A DNA stretch of 64,000 nucleotides from Ziziphus jujuba. Lineage: Eukaryota > Streptophyta > Magnoliopsida > Rosales > Rhamnaceae. The first letter of the stretch is position 1; each line of letters starts with the position of its first letter. Below the pieces are notes generated by a model. That model made no database searches. It saw only the letters and a program-made list of their open reading frames with translations, and was not told the origin of the DNA. The DNA lies in assembly GCF_031755915.1 (NCBI RefSeq), contig NC_083389.1, positions 15,555,001 to 15,619,000 of the forward strand. The letters run 5' to 3'. Of the stretch, positions 36,789 to 47,650 are shown piece after piece. Both the position numbers and the translations under genes were made by a program.

Positions 36789-37820
36789 TAATAATATTGA
36801 GAGAGAGAGAGAGAGAGGAATATATCTGCACAGAAGATTACACTACTACTGCTAACCTATAACCCACTTAATTTGATGTTCTTTTTGGTTTTATCCACCT
36901 CTCTCAACTATCACTACTCAAAGATGATAAAACCCTAGCTATAACTTTGAACTCTGAAGTGCATTTTTGAAATCTAGGGAAGCCAAAAATCTTCTGTATA
37001 TCTATATATATACACACACATTTGAAAGCAGTTATTTGAATATCCTCTCTCCCAAAAAATATCCACTTTTCTCTAACTGGCTATCCAATAATGATAATTT
37101 GTTTTATGTGTTTATCCATGACCTATTCTCAAGTGTTATTTCAGTTCAATTAGAGGACTATTCTACTATATTTCCTCATAAGTTTTGGATATAATTCTTT
37201 CAATGGAATTCAAGTTTTTAGTATCTTAAACTCAAATTTATATAATTCTTTCAATGGACTTCAAGTTTATAATATCTTACTATTTGATAACTTAAATTTA
37301 AATTTAAATGGATTAGCCTAGTTCGGGACAATCCAAGAGTAAAATCCTCTTTTTTTTTTTTGGTAATAATTAACCTGGTCTAAAATTCATTTTTTCTTGG
37401 GTAATAACCTGGTCTAAATCCCTCACTCCAAAAAAAATAAGATAAAAAAAGATTAGCCAACTTCACACACCAATCATTTTTCTAATTATTTTATTTTTAA
37501 AAATAAAATCGAACAACCAAAATAATTGGAAATTAAAATTTCAAAAAAATCTGGAGTCATGCCACCTTGGAATGAAATTATATGAGATACGTGCTAAGAT
37601 TTGAAATCTTAAATCTTTTATTTATTTTTTTTAATTTTGTATGTTAAAGTTTACAAATGAGAAAATGGTAAAAAATACATTCATTCCTATATTTAAGATA
37701 TAATAATTTTTTTAAAAAAAAAAGATAAATATTAAAAAGGCATAGATGTTGATGTTTATTATTTTGAATAGCAAAAAATGTGGAAGCAGTTATTTCATAA
37801 TTTAACATTTACTAAAGACT

Positions 37821-37851
<31 letters not shown>

Positions 37852-38286
37852 TATAGATATATAGATATATAGCAAAAACAATTTTTTCTATTTTCATTCT
37901 TGAAATTATTCAAAAATATTGTTATCCGATACATTCTTGAATTCTAAAGTTACAAAATTCACTTATGCAATTTTTGATTTGACTTTTGTTCAACAAAAAG
38001 GGGGAAATTATTACAAAATGTTACCGTTTCATGCCTTTTAGTTCTCATCACCTAAAATTTTATCCAAAAAAAGAGAGGAAAAAAAAAAAAAACAATGGAA
38101 AAGTAGAAGAAAATATGTTTAAGAATTTATGAAAGTACAATTTTAACCTATATAACGAATATTTGGTGATAAAAATTACATGGGTAATTTTGTCCTTTTA
38201 TCTCATTTATTATATTCCATTAGTGTATGTTTGTTTTTGGTTATTATTCCTGGAAGCAGTGTTTTGGCTCAGAAAGCAGAAACGAC
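36789..38286. other. Divergent intergenic region between the small membrane-protein gene and PFC1
   Basis: It holds the promoters of both divergent genes. A 'ctatatatatac' tract at about 37001-37012 could be the TATA region of the minus-strand gene. Further (AT)n runs lie at about 37820-37870. No additional gene is seen. The last 100 bases before 38287 are in frame with PFC1 but lack a convincing extension. Confidence 0.4.
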
Positions 38287-41278
38287 ATGACTTCACCTCC
38301 TCTTCTCCTCCAGTATCTCCCGCCACTACCTTCAGCTACTACTTACAGACAGAGGCTGAAACCTCCGCGCCGTGCGCACGATAGCGTATCCGGCGCAGGA
38401 AGAACATCACCACCTAATGTGATAGGTTGCTGTGGAACGAAAAGTGGGAGAAGAGGAAGTAGTTCGGATGACTACCACGCCACTCTCAAAGCTCTCAATT
38501 CCAGAGGCCGCTTTCCCAGAAAATCTCTCGGCCAGGTTTTCCACACTCTTCTCTCTGTTTTTGTTTTTCTTGGAAAGAAAGTGACCGAGGAAACGGCGTT
38601 ATCTTTGTGCTTTTTGGTTGGTTGCCGTGAAAATGTAGGAAATACTGGATGTGGGTAATTTTGTTTTCATTTAGATTGGTAAAAATATGTTGTGCTTTTG
38701 GTTAAAAATGTATACTTTATGTTGTTCTGGAAATGGGTTTGGTTGAATTTGAGCTGTAACTTGCAATAATTCAGTGGAACATATTGTTGAACACTGAGTG
38801 GACATTGTGAGAAGTTGACTCTGGCTTTGTTTTGTCCTATTTTCCTTTTGGTTTTCTATGCTGCAGCACTACATGTTGAACTCTGAGATTAACGAGCAGC
38901 TTGCAAATGCTGCTGATGTTGGAGAAGGTGATGTGGTATTGGAAATTGGGCCAGGAACAGGCTCTTTGACTAACGTTCTTATTGATGCAGGCGCAATTGT
39001 TCTTGCAATTGAAAAGGTTAGTCGGATATCTGAATGAGCTTCTGTTTTAAATAGTTGTCTGCAACAGAATTGTCAACATTTTGAGTTTTGTAAATACGGG
39101 TTACAGCATAATTCATTTCACCACCTAATTGTCATTATGAAGTTGTTGACTTGTTGCAATGGAAGTATGAGAGTAATATAAAGTTCTGAAGCTTTTATGG
39201 ATATTGCTGTCCTTTGTTTTCTGTTTGATATTACTGACTCATTTCATGCATTGTTTGTGGGCTTTAGGATCCACATATGGCTGCTCTTGTGAATGAAAGA
39301 TTTGCAGGCACAGACAGGTTGAAGGTAAGCTATATATTGGGTACAAAAGAATTATCTTTCATTAAAAAAATGTGTTTTTAATTTATATTATTTTTATATT
39401 TTGATTATTGAAGTAACTTGATATCTTTCTTTTGGGGAAAGATGGGATGTGTGCTCTTCGATGCATCATCCAAACAGTTACCTTTCTTGCTGCTAAATGA
39501 AAAGTTATGATAGTTGAAACAAAAGGAATAAATTGTCTATTTACATATTTAGTTTGATTCTTACTATATGATCTATTCTTATACCTGCTGTATGTGATAA
39601 ATTCCTCCTGTAATTTCCTTTTTTTTTTCTTTTTTTTCTTTTTTTTTTTAATGCTTTGCCTGTAGAATGTCCATCAAATAATTACTGCAAGGTGAAGAAA
39701 TAATTATCTTCAGTAGATCACGCTTGAAGATGTTAAATTCCTGAGTTTGAAAACTATAATGTTCCATTCCTGAGTAAATGAATGAGTTTGCCCCCTACCA
39801 TCTATAATTACAACTAGTATTCCATTACTTTGTTTTTCAACCATCTCCTATATGCTTTTGTATTCTTAACTTATCTTACATTTTCTGGTCAAATGAGCTA
39901 ATTTACTTCTATTCTTTAGTTTCCTATTATGTTCATTTCTTTCATTTTTTTTTATTTTTTTTTTCCTGATAGGACTGTACCATGTTTATATAAGTTCTTT
40001 GATTTTGAATGATTGACTTTGACTTGGTAGAGGACAGAATAGAATATATATTGAACTTTTAGATTGTGCAATTTTTTGGGGAAAGATGGGATGTGTGCTC
40101 TTCGATGCATGATCCAAACAGTTACCTTTCTTGCTGCTAAATGAAAAGTTATGATAGTTGAAACAAAAGGAATAAATTGTCTATTTACATATTTAGTTTG
40201 ATTCTTACTATATGATCTATTCTTATACCTGCTGTATGTGATTAATTCCTCCTGTAATTTCCTTTTTTTTTTCTTTTTTTTCTTTTTTTTTTTAATGCTT
40301 TGCCTGTAGAGTGTCCATCAAATAATTACTGCAAGGTGAAGAAATAATTATCTTTCAGTAGATCACGCTTGAAGATGTTAAATTCCTGAGTTTGAAAACT
40401 ATAATGTTCCATTCCTGAGTAAATGAATGAGTTTGCCCCCTACCATCTATAATTACAACTAGTATTCCATTACTTTGTTTTTCAACCATCTCCTATATGC
40501 TTTTGTATTCTTAACTTATCTTACATTTTCTGGTCAAATGAGCTAATTTACTTCTATTCTTTAGTTTCCTATTATGTTCATTTCTTTCATTTTTTTTTTA
40601 TTTTTTTTTCCTGATAGGACTGTACCATGTTTATATAAGTTCTTTGATTTTGAATGATTGACTTTGACTTGGTAGAGGACAGAATAGAATATATATTGAA
40701 CTTTTAGATTGTGCAATTTTTTGGGTTCCTGTTGTTGGAAATGCAATGAATATGATTCCACACCATCTTTAATTTGAATCTTGTAGGTTTTGAATGAGGA
40801 TTTCGTCAAATGTCACATTCGCTCACATATGATGCCACTGATAAATAGTATAAAGCCCTTGGGCAGAAATTCAAGATATGCAAAAGTGAGCTCTCTAATA
40901 TCCGAATATGCTTTGCAGTTTTTGTTTTAATATTTATTTTATGTATCTCTTACTATTTGTTGCACCATCTTCTCAAATTTTGATGAGGATTATTATCTGT
41001 CTGATGCAACTTCAAAATAATTCAGAAAACAGTGATATGACAATAAAATTCCCTCATAATATTTTTAGAAAAAATAAATTACTGAAATAATGTTGATCAG
41101 AGGTATAGGCCTACACACAAATTGTCATAGGATTGTACTAAATGCTTTGACAAATGAACTAAGTGGAATATTTATATTTTGAGCTTCAAGTCTGTGTGTG
41201 CATTCACAATCAGTAAATTCATAACTTGAGATGGCTAAGTCTTATGACAACAGTTCTTTCTTGAAGTGTGTGTATGTT

Positions 41279-41311
<33 letters not shown>

Positions 41312-44300
41312 TAAACTCATAACTTGAGATGGATTAGTCTTATGAACGGTTCTCCTTGCTCATGTATGTCTTCTGGCTACAATTGTCCTTGCTTCACTTA
41401 CTTTCTTACCCTATGCAAATGGAAAATGGCACATTTAAAGATTCAGAATTCACAGCCCTCTTTTATGTGTGTATGTGTGTGTCAGTGAAACTCATAACTT
41501 GACATGGTGTGTGCGTATGTGTGTTACCGTAAACGCCATAACTGTTTTTGTCTGTGCGTGCGCGTACAGTAAACTCATAACTTGACGTGGTATGTGTATG
41601 TGCGCATATTGTAAACTCATAACTTGACATTGGGTGTGTTTATTATAGTAAACTCATAACTTGATATTGTGCTCTATGTGTGTGTTAAGGTAAACTCATA
41701 ACTTGACATGGGGTGTGTGTGTGTGTGTGTGTGTGTTAAAGTAAACTCATAATTTGACATGGTATGTTTGTGTGTGTGTGTACAGTAAACTCATAACCTG
41801 AGATGGTTAAGTGACATGGCAACAATTATCCTTGCTTGACTTACTTTCATACCCTAGGCAAATGGCATGTTTAAAGATTCAGAATTCACAGCCCTCTTGA
41901 CTAAACGTGCCAGGTAGAGCTGTAGCCATGTATCTGATCATTTGACCAAGTTTGAAGGTTTTATTTCCTCAATATAGGCTGTCCATAGTGAGCACATTGT
42001 CTTCAACTTCTTTTATAGCATTGAAGTATGACACTCAAAACTTTTTTGTTGAAATTTTTTATCTGTGTATATTTATATATATTGAGCATATTAATTTCTT
42101 TGTCGCAGGTAGTTTCAAATATACCCTTTAATATAAGCAAGGATGTGGTAAAACAACTTCTTCCACTGGGTGACATTTTTTCAGAAGTAGTTCTTTTACT
42201 CCAGGTTGTCAATTTGTCTCCCTATCCCATCCTATGGATTTTATGATTGTAATATCTGTGTGTCATGTAATGAGGTAATTGCTTGGTGTTCCCAAAGTAC
42301 GTTACCCCCACATTCAAGAGATTGGCATCTAGGGCACATCCGCACATGTATGGTTCACTTCCATATGAATGAGAACCTTGTATTCAATGAGTATTAAATA
42401 ATAATTTACACCATCTAATATTTCTATAGATATTTTGAAGTGAAATAGTTAAAGGTTTCTTGAGTTAGTCATTTTTTTTTTTAAAATTCATTCACTTTCT
42501 GGTCATGTTAACATCATCATCTAAGTTTGTTTGTTCCATTCTTACAATCAGTATGAAGCTGACAAATGTAATAGCAGAAACTCTGATTGTAGAGGTGGGA
42601 AAGAGTTTTTTAGGGTGAAAAGTTCAAGGTGACAGAAAGATTTATTTTTCAATAATTTATTTAAAACAACAGAAAATATGATTGTTTTGAAGGATATGAT
42701 TTTTGGAAACATATAGTCATAAGCATTTCCATATGATAAGGCATCTCATTCTGAACTCTGTTTTCTTTTCTTCTTTTCAGTTCTCTAAATATATTTCTAA
42801 ACATTGTTTCAATTCAAGAAAGCTTTTCTATGTTGGTAGTTCTAGAAATTCCAGTTTAATGACCCAGTAACATCTTAAAAACAAGTACTATGCGCCAATT
42901 TTATGGAACCTATTTCCTCATTTGAATACTCGATTTGATTCGAATTAACAATCCTTTCCATTTAGTGATTTAAAGATCTGTCTTCCCACGCTTCTGAAAT
43001 GACTAAACATTTTCAGGAGGAGACAGCATTGCGCTTGGTGGAATCATCTCTGCGGACCTCTGAATACCGACCTATCAACATCTTTGTCAATTTCTATTCA
43101 GGTATTTCTCATTGTTTTTCTGTAGGTCTACTTTTCTTATTCCTTTGTCCTCAAGGACAGTCCTGGGTGTAATGGTCACTAATTTTCTAGGACCCAGCCT
43201 GGGAACATGTCTGTCCTTCAGAATTGCTACTTCAACTTCAAGTGGTACTGCACTTGGAACATATAACATGATTTTAATTGTATTAGTGCATCAAAAGATT
43301 GAGTTGACAATCTGAGAAATTCTGTCCCAGTGACACAAAACTGTTAGTTTCTTCAGGTCAATAATAACTTCTTATTACTTGAAGCAAATACAAGTTAACA
43401 GACATTAGATCTGGAGAGTTCTGCACCTACCTGTTACCCGAAATACTCCACAGTATTTGTATAAAGTTATTTTGACTCAGGTTTACATTGTGAATTCCTG
43501 TTGCAGATCCTGAATTCAAATTTAAGGTGCCAAGGACATGCTTTTTCCCTCGGCCTAATGTAAGTGAATCATGATCTCATGAAGCTACTTGATGCTGTTA
43601 ATTGTATCTTAATAATGTTAATTGGTACCTGCTCTACCTCCCTATTTTTCATAAGCTCAGAACGCCCAGCAGATTTATAACAACTGACATAAACATATTG
43701 TAGGAACAGGAAATGTGTCTTTCTGAGATACTCATCATTACTAGGAGTTACCACTTTGTAGCACTCAACTTTGAGTACATCCACGGTGCATGACTTGATA
43801 AGTTTGAAACTGTTTTTGAATTATGTAGAAAATCTCCTGTTACCCTGTATAAAATTATGGCTGCTAAACCTTGTTTTGCCAACTAAAAATATTGTGCCAC
43901 TGCAATGAAAAGTCAATTTACATAAAAAAAACTATTTGGCTTTCTACTATTGATGGGGTCTCGGTTCAATATTTTCTGTAGCCAAGTCTTTCTTTGCTGA
44001 TTTAGAACCTGTCATGTTTATTATTTACCCAGGATTTAATTCTGGGAAAAGCTACCATAGTTAGAAGATATCAAATTTAGTTGGAAACAGATATAGGTCA
44101 GTGGACAGCAGGATATAGAGTGATGACTATTTCAAACAAAATTCATTCAAATGACACTGCTTCTAATCCTAGTTTGTGCTTCCACAGGTTGATGCTGCTG
44201 TTGTCACATTTAAGCTAAAGCAACCTCAAGACTACCCCTCAGTTTCTTCCACGAAAAGCTTCTTCTCAATGGTTGATTCGGTTTAAGCCTTCTATTAAAG

Positions 44301-44627
44301 GGAACGTTTTTTGCCTCCTCAAATCTGTCTGCTGACACATTTATGCTGATGCAGATCGCTTCTGCTTTCAACGGGAAGCGCAAGATGCTGCGAAAAACAC
44401 TCCAGCACATATGCACCTCCTCTGAGATTGAAGAGGCTTTAGGAAACATTGGTCTACCAGCTACGGTATATATGATCATTTGATAGTTTATTTCATAAGC
44501 TTCGGTCGACTATTTGATTCCATTTCTCCAAATGATGCCTCTAATCATATTCGACCTGCAGTCAAGACCAGAGGAGCTCACTTTAGATGATTTTGTGAGG
44601 CTGCACAATGTGATGATGGACATTTAA
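38287..44627 (+). CDS. PFC1: Plastid 16S rRNA (adenine-N6,N6)-dimethyltransferase, KsgA/Dim1 family, PFC1-like (349 aa)
   Basis: Ten exons: 38287-38535, 38867-39016, 39268-39324, 40787-40885, 42109-42204, 43017-43101, 43507-43559, 44188-44271, 44355-44465, 44562-44627; 1050 nt. The N-terminal 55 or so residues are rich in Pro, Ser and Arg and fit a chloroplast transit peptide. The SAM-binding motif is LEIGPGTG (108-115), with an acidic residue E132 at the end of the next strand. The catalytic motif is NIPFN (189-193). The C-terminal domain has NGKRKMLRKTL. Enzymes of this family dimethylate two adjacent adenosines near the 3' end of small-subunit rRNA. Arabidopsis PFC1 (PALEFACE1, 343 aa) is plastidic and needed for greening in the cold. 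A frame-compatible ATG at 38227 would add 20 residues; I prefer 38287 for its transit-peptide-like start. Confidence 0.92.
39434..40722 (+). repeat. Near-perfect 644-bp tandem duplication in PFC1 intron 3
   Basis: Copy one runs from 39434 to 40077 and copy two from 40078 to about 40722, with period 644. I see only about five differences (for example gcatcatcc/gcatgatcc, gtgataaatt/gtgattaatt, tagaatgtcc/tagagtgtcc and homopolymer lengths), so the copies are about 99% identical. The intron is lengthened but the splice sites are untouched. Confidence 0.95.
41205..41810 (+). repeat. GT-rich minisatellite in PFC1 intron 4
   Basis: About nine to ten copies of 'gtaaactcataacttgacat' followed by variable GT runs with occasional TATG or GCGC. 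They lie near 41212, 41311, 41486, 41570, 41612, 41648, 41691, 41741 and 41784. A 70-bp unit ('cttactttcttaccctatgc' ... 'agattcagaattcacagccc') also occurs twice, at about 41397 and 41840. Confidence 0.85.
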
Positions 44628-45223
44628 AGTTCAGTGGTTTTCCCGGAAATGCATCCTCAAAAGAAGCTTGCAGGCACAAGCACATATGCTCTTTCAATCT
44701 TTTGACTTGCACCTGATTACTTTTAAACAGGGCAGCATCACAATGGTGATAAATTGCTGTAGCTAATTAGCTAATCCCAGTGTTTGCCTGAAGATGAATG
44801 GAAAGTCCACTCAGAGAGCTCATATTGTAAAAATGTTTCCAAAGAGATTTGGCGGCAAAAGTTAAAGTGGAAGCGGCATTTTTTGGCTCCCAACAAATAT
44901 GTTCATTAGGTTACAATTGTACACCATATAATGTTGTACTACTTTTAGGTTACAATTGTACATCATATAATGTTGTACTACTTTTAGGTTAAAAATAAAA
45001 TAAACAAGGTAACACATTCATTCTGCAATAAGATCAGCATACTGGGAGGAAAACCCAATTTCTTGTTCAGTTGTTCCTCAGATGAAACAGTCAAAAGTTT
45101 TCAATTTTATATAAATATCCTTAAATCCAAAACATAAAATATGAAACAAAAAAAAAAACATCAATGTATTCTCTCTCTAAACTGTGTAACCCAAATGCAA
45201 TACAAAAGTGAAATCTGAACCCC

Positions 45224-45258
<35 letters not shown>

Positions 45259-45510
45259 ACTTTCTCATATCAAAGCACAAAGGGTCATAGAACTTGAACC
45301 CAGAGTAAAGTCATGGAAAATTTCCCAAAAGAAATCTCAACCAAAGGTATTGTATTCCAGCATCTACCTTTTATATCCTATAAGGAAAACAACTTTTCTC
45401 TTCTCAAAGATAAAATAAAAAACAAAAATGTTGCCCCAAAAAATTGAGTTTTCAACAATTTTTGTTTTTCATGTTTTTGCTTTCGGTTTTCAGAAAACAG
45501 TGTTTTCTTC
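44628..45510. other. Convergent 3' flanks of PFC1 and the 182-aa protein gene
   Basis: The left part is the PFC1 3' untranslated region. It contains two copies of a 39-bp direct repeat ('aggttacaattgtacaccat' ... at 44908 and 44947). Right of it are A-runs (45147-45158, 45225-45254) and the likely 3' untranslated region of the minus-strand gene. No further gene. Confidence 0.5.
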
Positions 45511-46059
45511 TCAGCCATGAAACTGGTACACAAGGTCCAAAGCCTTCAACCTGGTGGCATGAGGATCAAAACCCATGAATCCTCCAATAAACCCCCCATC
45601 ATTCAACCTTCTCTCCTCCACCAACGCCGCGGCCGACGGCGAGAGCGGTCGCTTCGGCCGCTTATTCTTGATGAAGCAATCCTTCATCTTCTCTTCGACC
45701 CTGTCGACAGTGTTTCCTTTGGAATTACCCTCTCCGACATCATCGTCGTAGCCGTTGTCGTCACCGACCTGCATCGGCTCGTTGCCGTTGTCACCGCCGG
45801 CGACGGCCCCGGTGGCGGAGGAGAGGGAATTCTCGGCGGGGGGAGCAAGGTGGAGAGGCTGAGGGAATAATGGGGTGGTTCGAGAGAGGAAGGTGGAGAG
45901 GTGGTGGTGGGTTTGGTGGAGGGAAGAGTATATTTGGAAGTGATGGGTTGGGTCGGTTGTTGTGGGAAGTTGCTTCGCCATTAGAGCAGCTTGCTCTAGT
46001 GACAGTATGAGCTCTGGTAATGGTGGATTTACAGCTTGTGCCTCTGCCATGGATTCCAT
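45511..46059 (-). CDS. Conserved-looking plant protein of unknown function (182 aa, single exon)
   Basis: The frame starts MESMAEAQAVNPPLPELILS and ends DLVYQFHG before TGA. The N-terminal third is helical (LILSLEQAALMAKQLP, then FQIYSSLHQTHHHLSTFLSR). The middle is acidic and Gly/Asp-rich (EPMQVGDDNGYDDDVGEG). The C-terminal third is basic then aromatic (KDCFIKNKRPKRPLSPSA ... RLKALDLVYQ) and contains a likely nuclear-localisation signal KNKRPKRP. GC content is well above its surroundings, as in a real gene, and a long CT run (GA on the coding strand) lies just upstream. I do not recognise a named family; the layout suggests a small nuclear protein. Confidence 0.75.
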   Translation of the reverse strand: MESMAEAQAVNPPLPELILSLEQAALMAKQLPTTTDPTHHFQIYSSLHQTHHHLSTFLSRTTPLFPQPLHLAPPAENSLSSATGAVAGGDNGNEPMQVGDDNGYDDDVGEGNSKGNTVDRVEEKMKDCFIKNKRPKRPLSPSAAALVEERRLNDGGFIGGFMGFDPHATRLKALDLVYQFHG

Positions 46060-46065
46060 TCTGTT

Positions 46066-46143
46066 TCTCTCTCTCTCTCTCTCTTCTTCTGAGAGTTTAA
46101 GGAGGCTATAAACTCTCTTGTACCTCTCTCTCTCTCTCTCTCT
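46066..46143. repeat. CT-rich microsatellites in the leader of the 182-aa protein gene
   Basis: Two (TC)n runs (about 46066-46084 and 46123-46143) separated by 40 bases lie immediately upstream of the minus-strand start codon at 46059. Confidence 0.8.
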
Positions 46144-46989
46144 CCACCGTTTTCTTACAGACTTTTTTTTTTTTAAACTTCAGTTTTTGGGGATTTATTT
46201 TCTGTATAATAAAAAAAAGTAAATTACACAAACACAAAAATATTTCTATAGGTTATTTAAAACAAAAAATAAAAATAAAAACTATTTCTAAAAAGAAGTT
46301 TAGAAGAATATTATATGAATTTATTTGTTTTTGTATGAATTTTATTTGGTAAAATATAATAATAAGATTTTTCTTTATTCTATATGTTGATTCAGACCAG
46401 AAGATTCAAACTCATATTTTTTCACGAGAAAATAATGACTTTGCTTAATTATCAGAAAAAAAAAAGAACAATTTTTTTAAAAAATTAATACTCTTTGGAT
46501 GCAAAAATAAGTGCAAGTTCAAGAAATAGTATGTTTGTTAATTATTTTGAATATTCATGATCTTAAGTGAGTGGGATAGATTATTTTCCATTAGCGTATT
46601 ATTCATAATTCATTATTATGTTTAAACTCAAGCAATATGTGTAACATTTGATAACTAATGTCACTCGTTAAAATATTTGTTGTCAATTTATAAAACATTA
46701 ATTATATAAATTAGTAGAGATACTACTAAACACTTTCTAGTATTTAATAAGTTAACATTTAACACATAAAGTTTTGTATTTTTCTGAATTGATTAAAAAA
46801 ATCATCTTAAAATTGCATTATATAATAATTCTATCTAATTTCTTTCTTTCTTTCTTTATTATTATTTTTTTTTTTTCTTATGTAAATTGAGTATATGATT
46901 GTTATATGTACGTTGAAGATGCAAAACAAATATAAGGTTAATTGCAATTTCAGTTGAATATTTAATCATTACAGTGCACAAAATGATTG

Positions 46990-47029
<40 letters not shown>

Positions 47030-47650
47030 TTCTCAGCAAATGCCAAATGCATGCTACTACGATACTCACATGTGAGGTTAGAGGAAAACTGATTGACATT
47101 GACACAAGTTTGGAAGCACAAGTTTTTGAAGTATTTTGAGATTCCTACTGTTACATCAAACAACGTAGATCAAAATAAAATACATTTTAATATTACCAAT
47201 TTGGATTGAGATCTTCCTCACAGAATGCATGTGGGTAAGATTTAGAAAATTATTGCATTTCTTTGGTACAATAAGGGAATGTATTAATTTACCAAAAACA
47301 TAATAATAATAAGGGAATGTATTAAAAAAAAAAATTATTTACCATAATGATGATTGTCATTGGGTAAATGGCAAATGACATGGTGATTATGAGTCGACTT
47401 TATTTGAAACTTTTTAAATTTTTTCTTTTTTGTTTTCTTTAAAACTAAGAACCTAAATGGAAAAATAAAGCTTATAGCATTATACAATTAATTATCACAT
47501 CAATTGCTAGTCCTACTTAGGAAACTAAAAAGTTTGTGGTTCTAAAATTATCAAAAGAGGTAATATAATATGTAGAACTACCAAGCAGCAATATATACAG
47601 AAACACTTGGAAATTGATCAAAAAGAAGATTTAGAAACAATAAAGAATGA
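46144..47650. other. AT-rich intergenic region
   Basis: Contains the promoter of the 182-aa protein gene at its left and the 3' flank of the kinase gene at its right. An (AT)n tract lies at about 46997-47026. No gene, tRNA or mobile element is recognised. Confidence 0.45.

Noticed and set aside
38227..38286. Upstream in-frame ATG as the PFC1 start
   Set aside because: It would add aromatic residues (MFVFGYYSWKQ) before a normal transit-peptide-like start; possible but less likely.
45517..45870. Plus-strand Arg-rich frame over the 182-aa gene
   Set aside because: Antisense shadow of the minus-strand gene, which has a better start, composition and leader.
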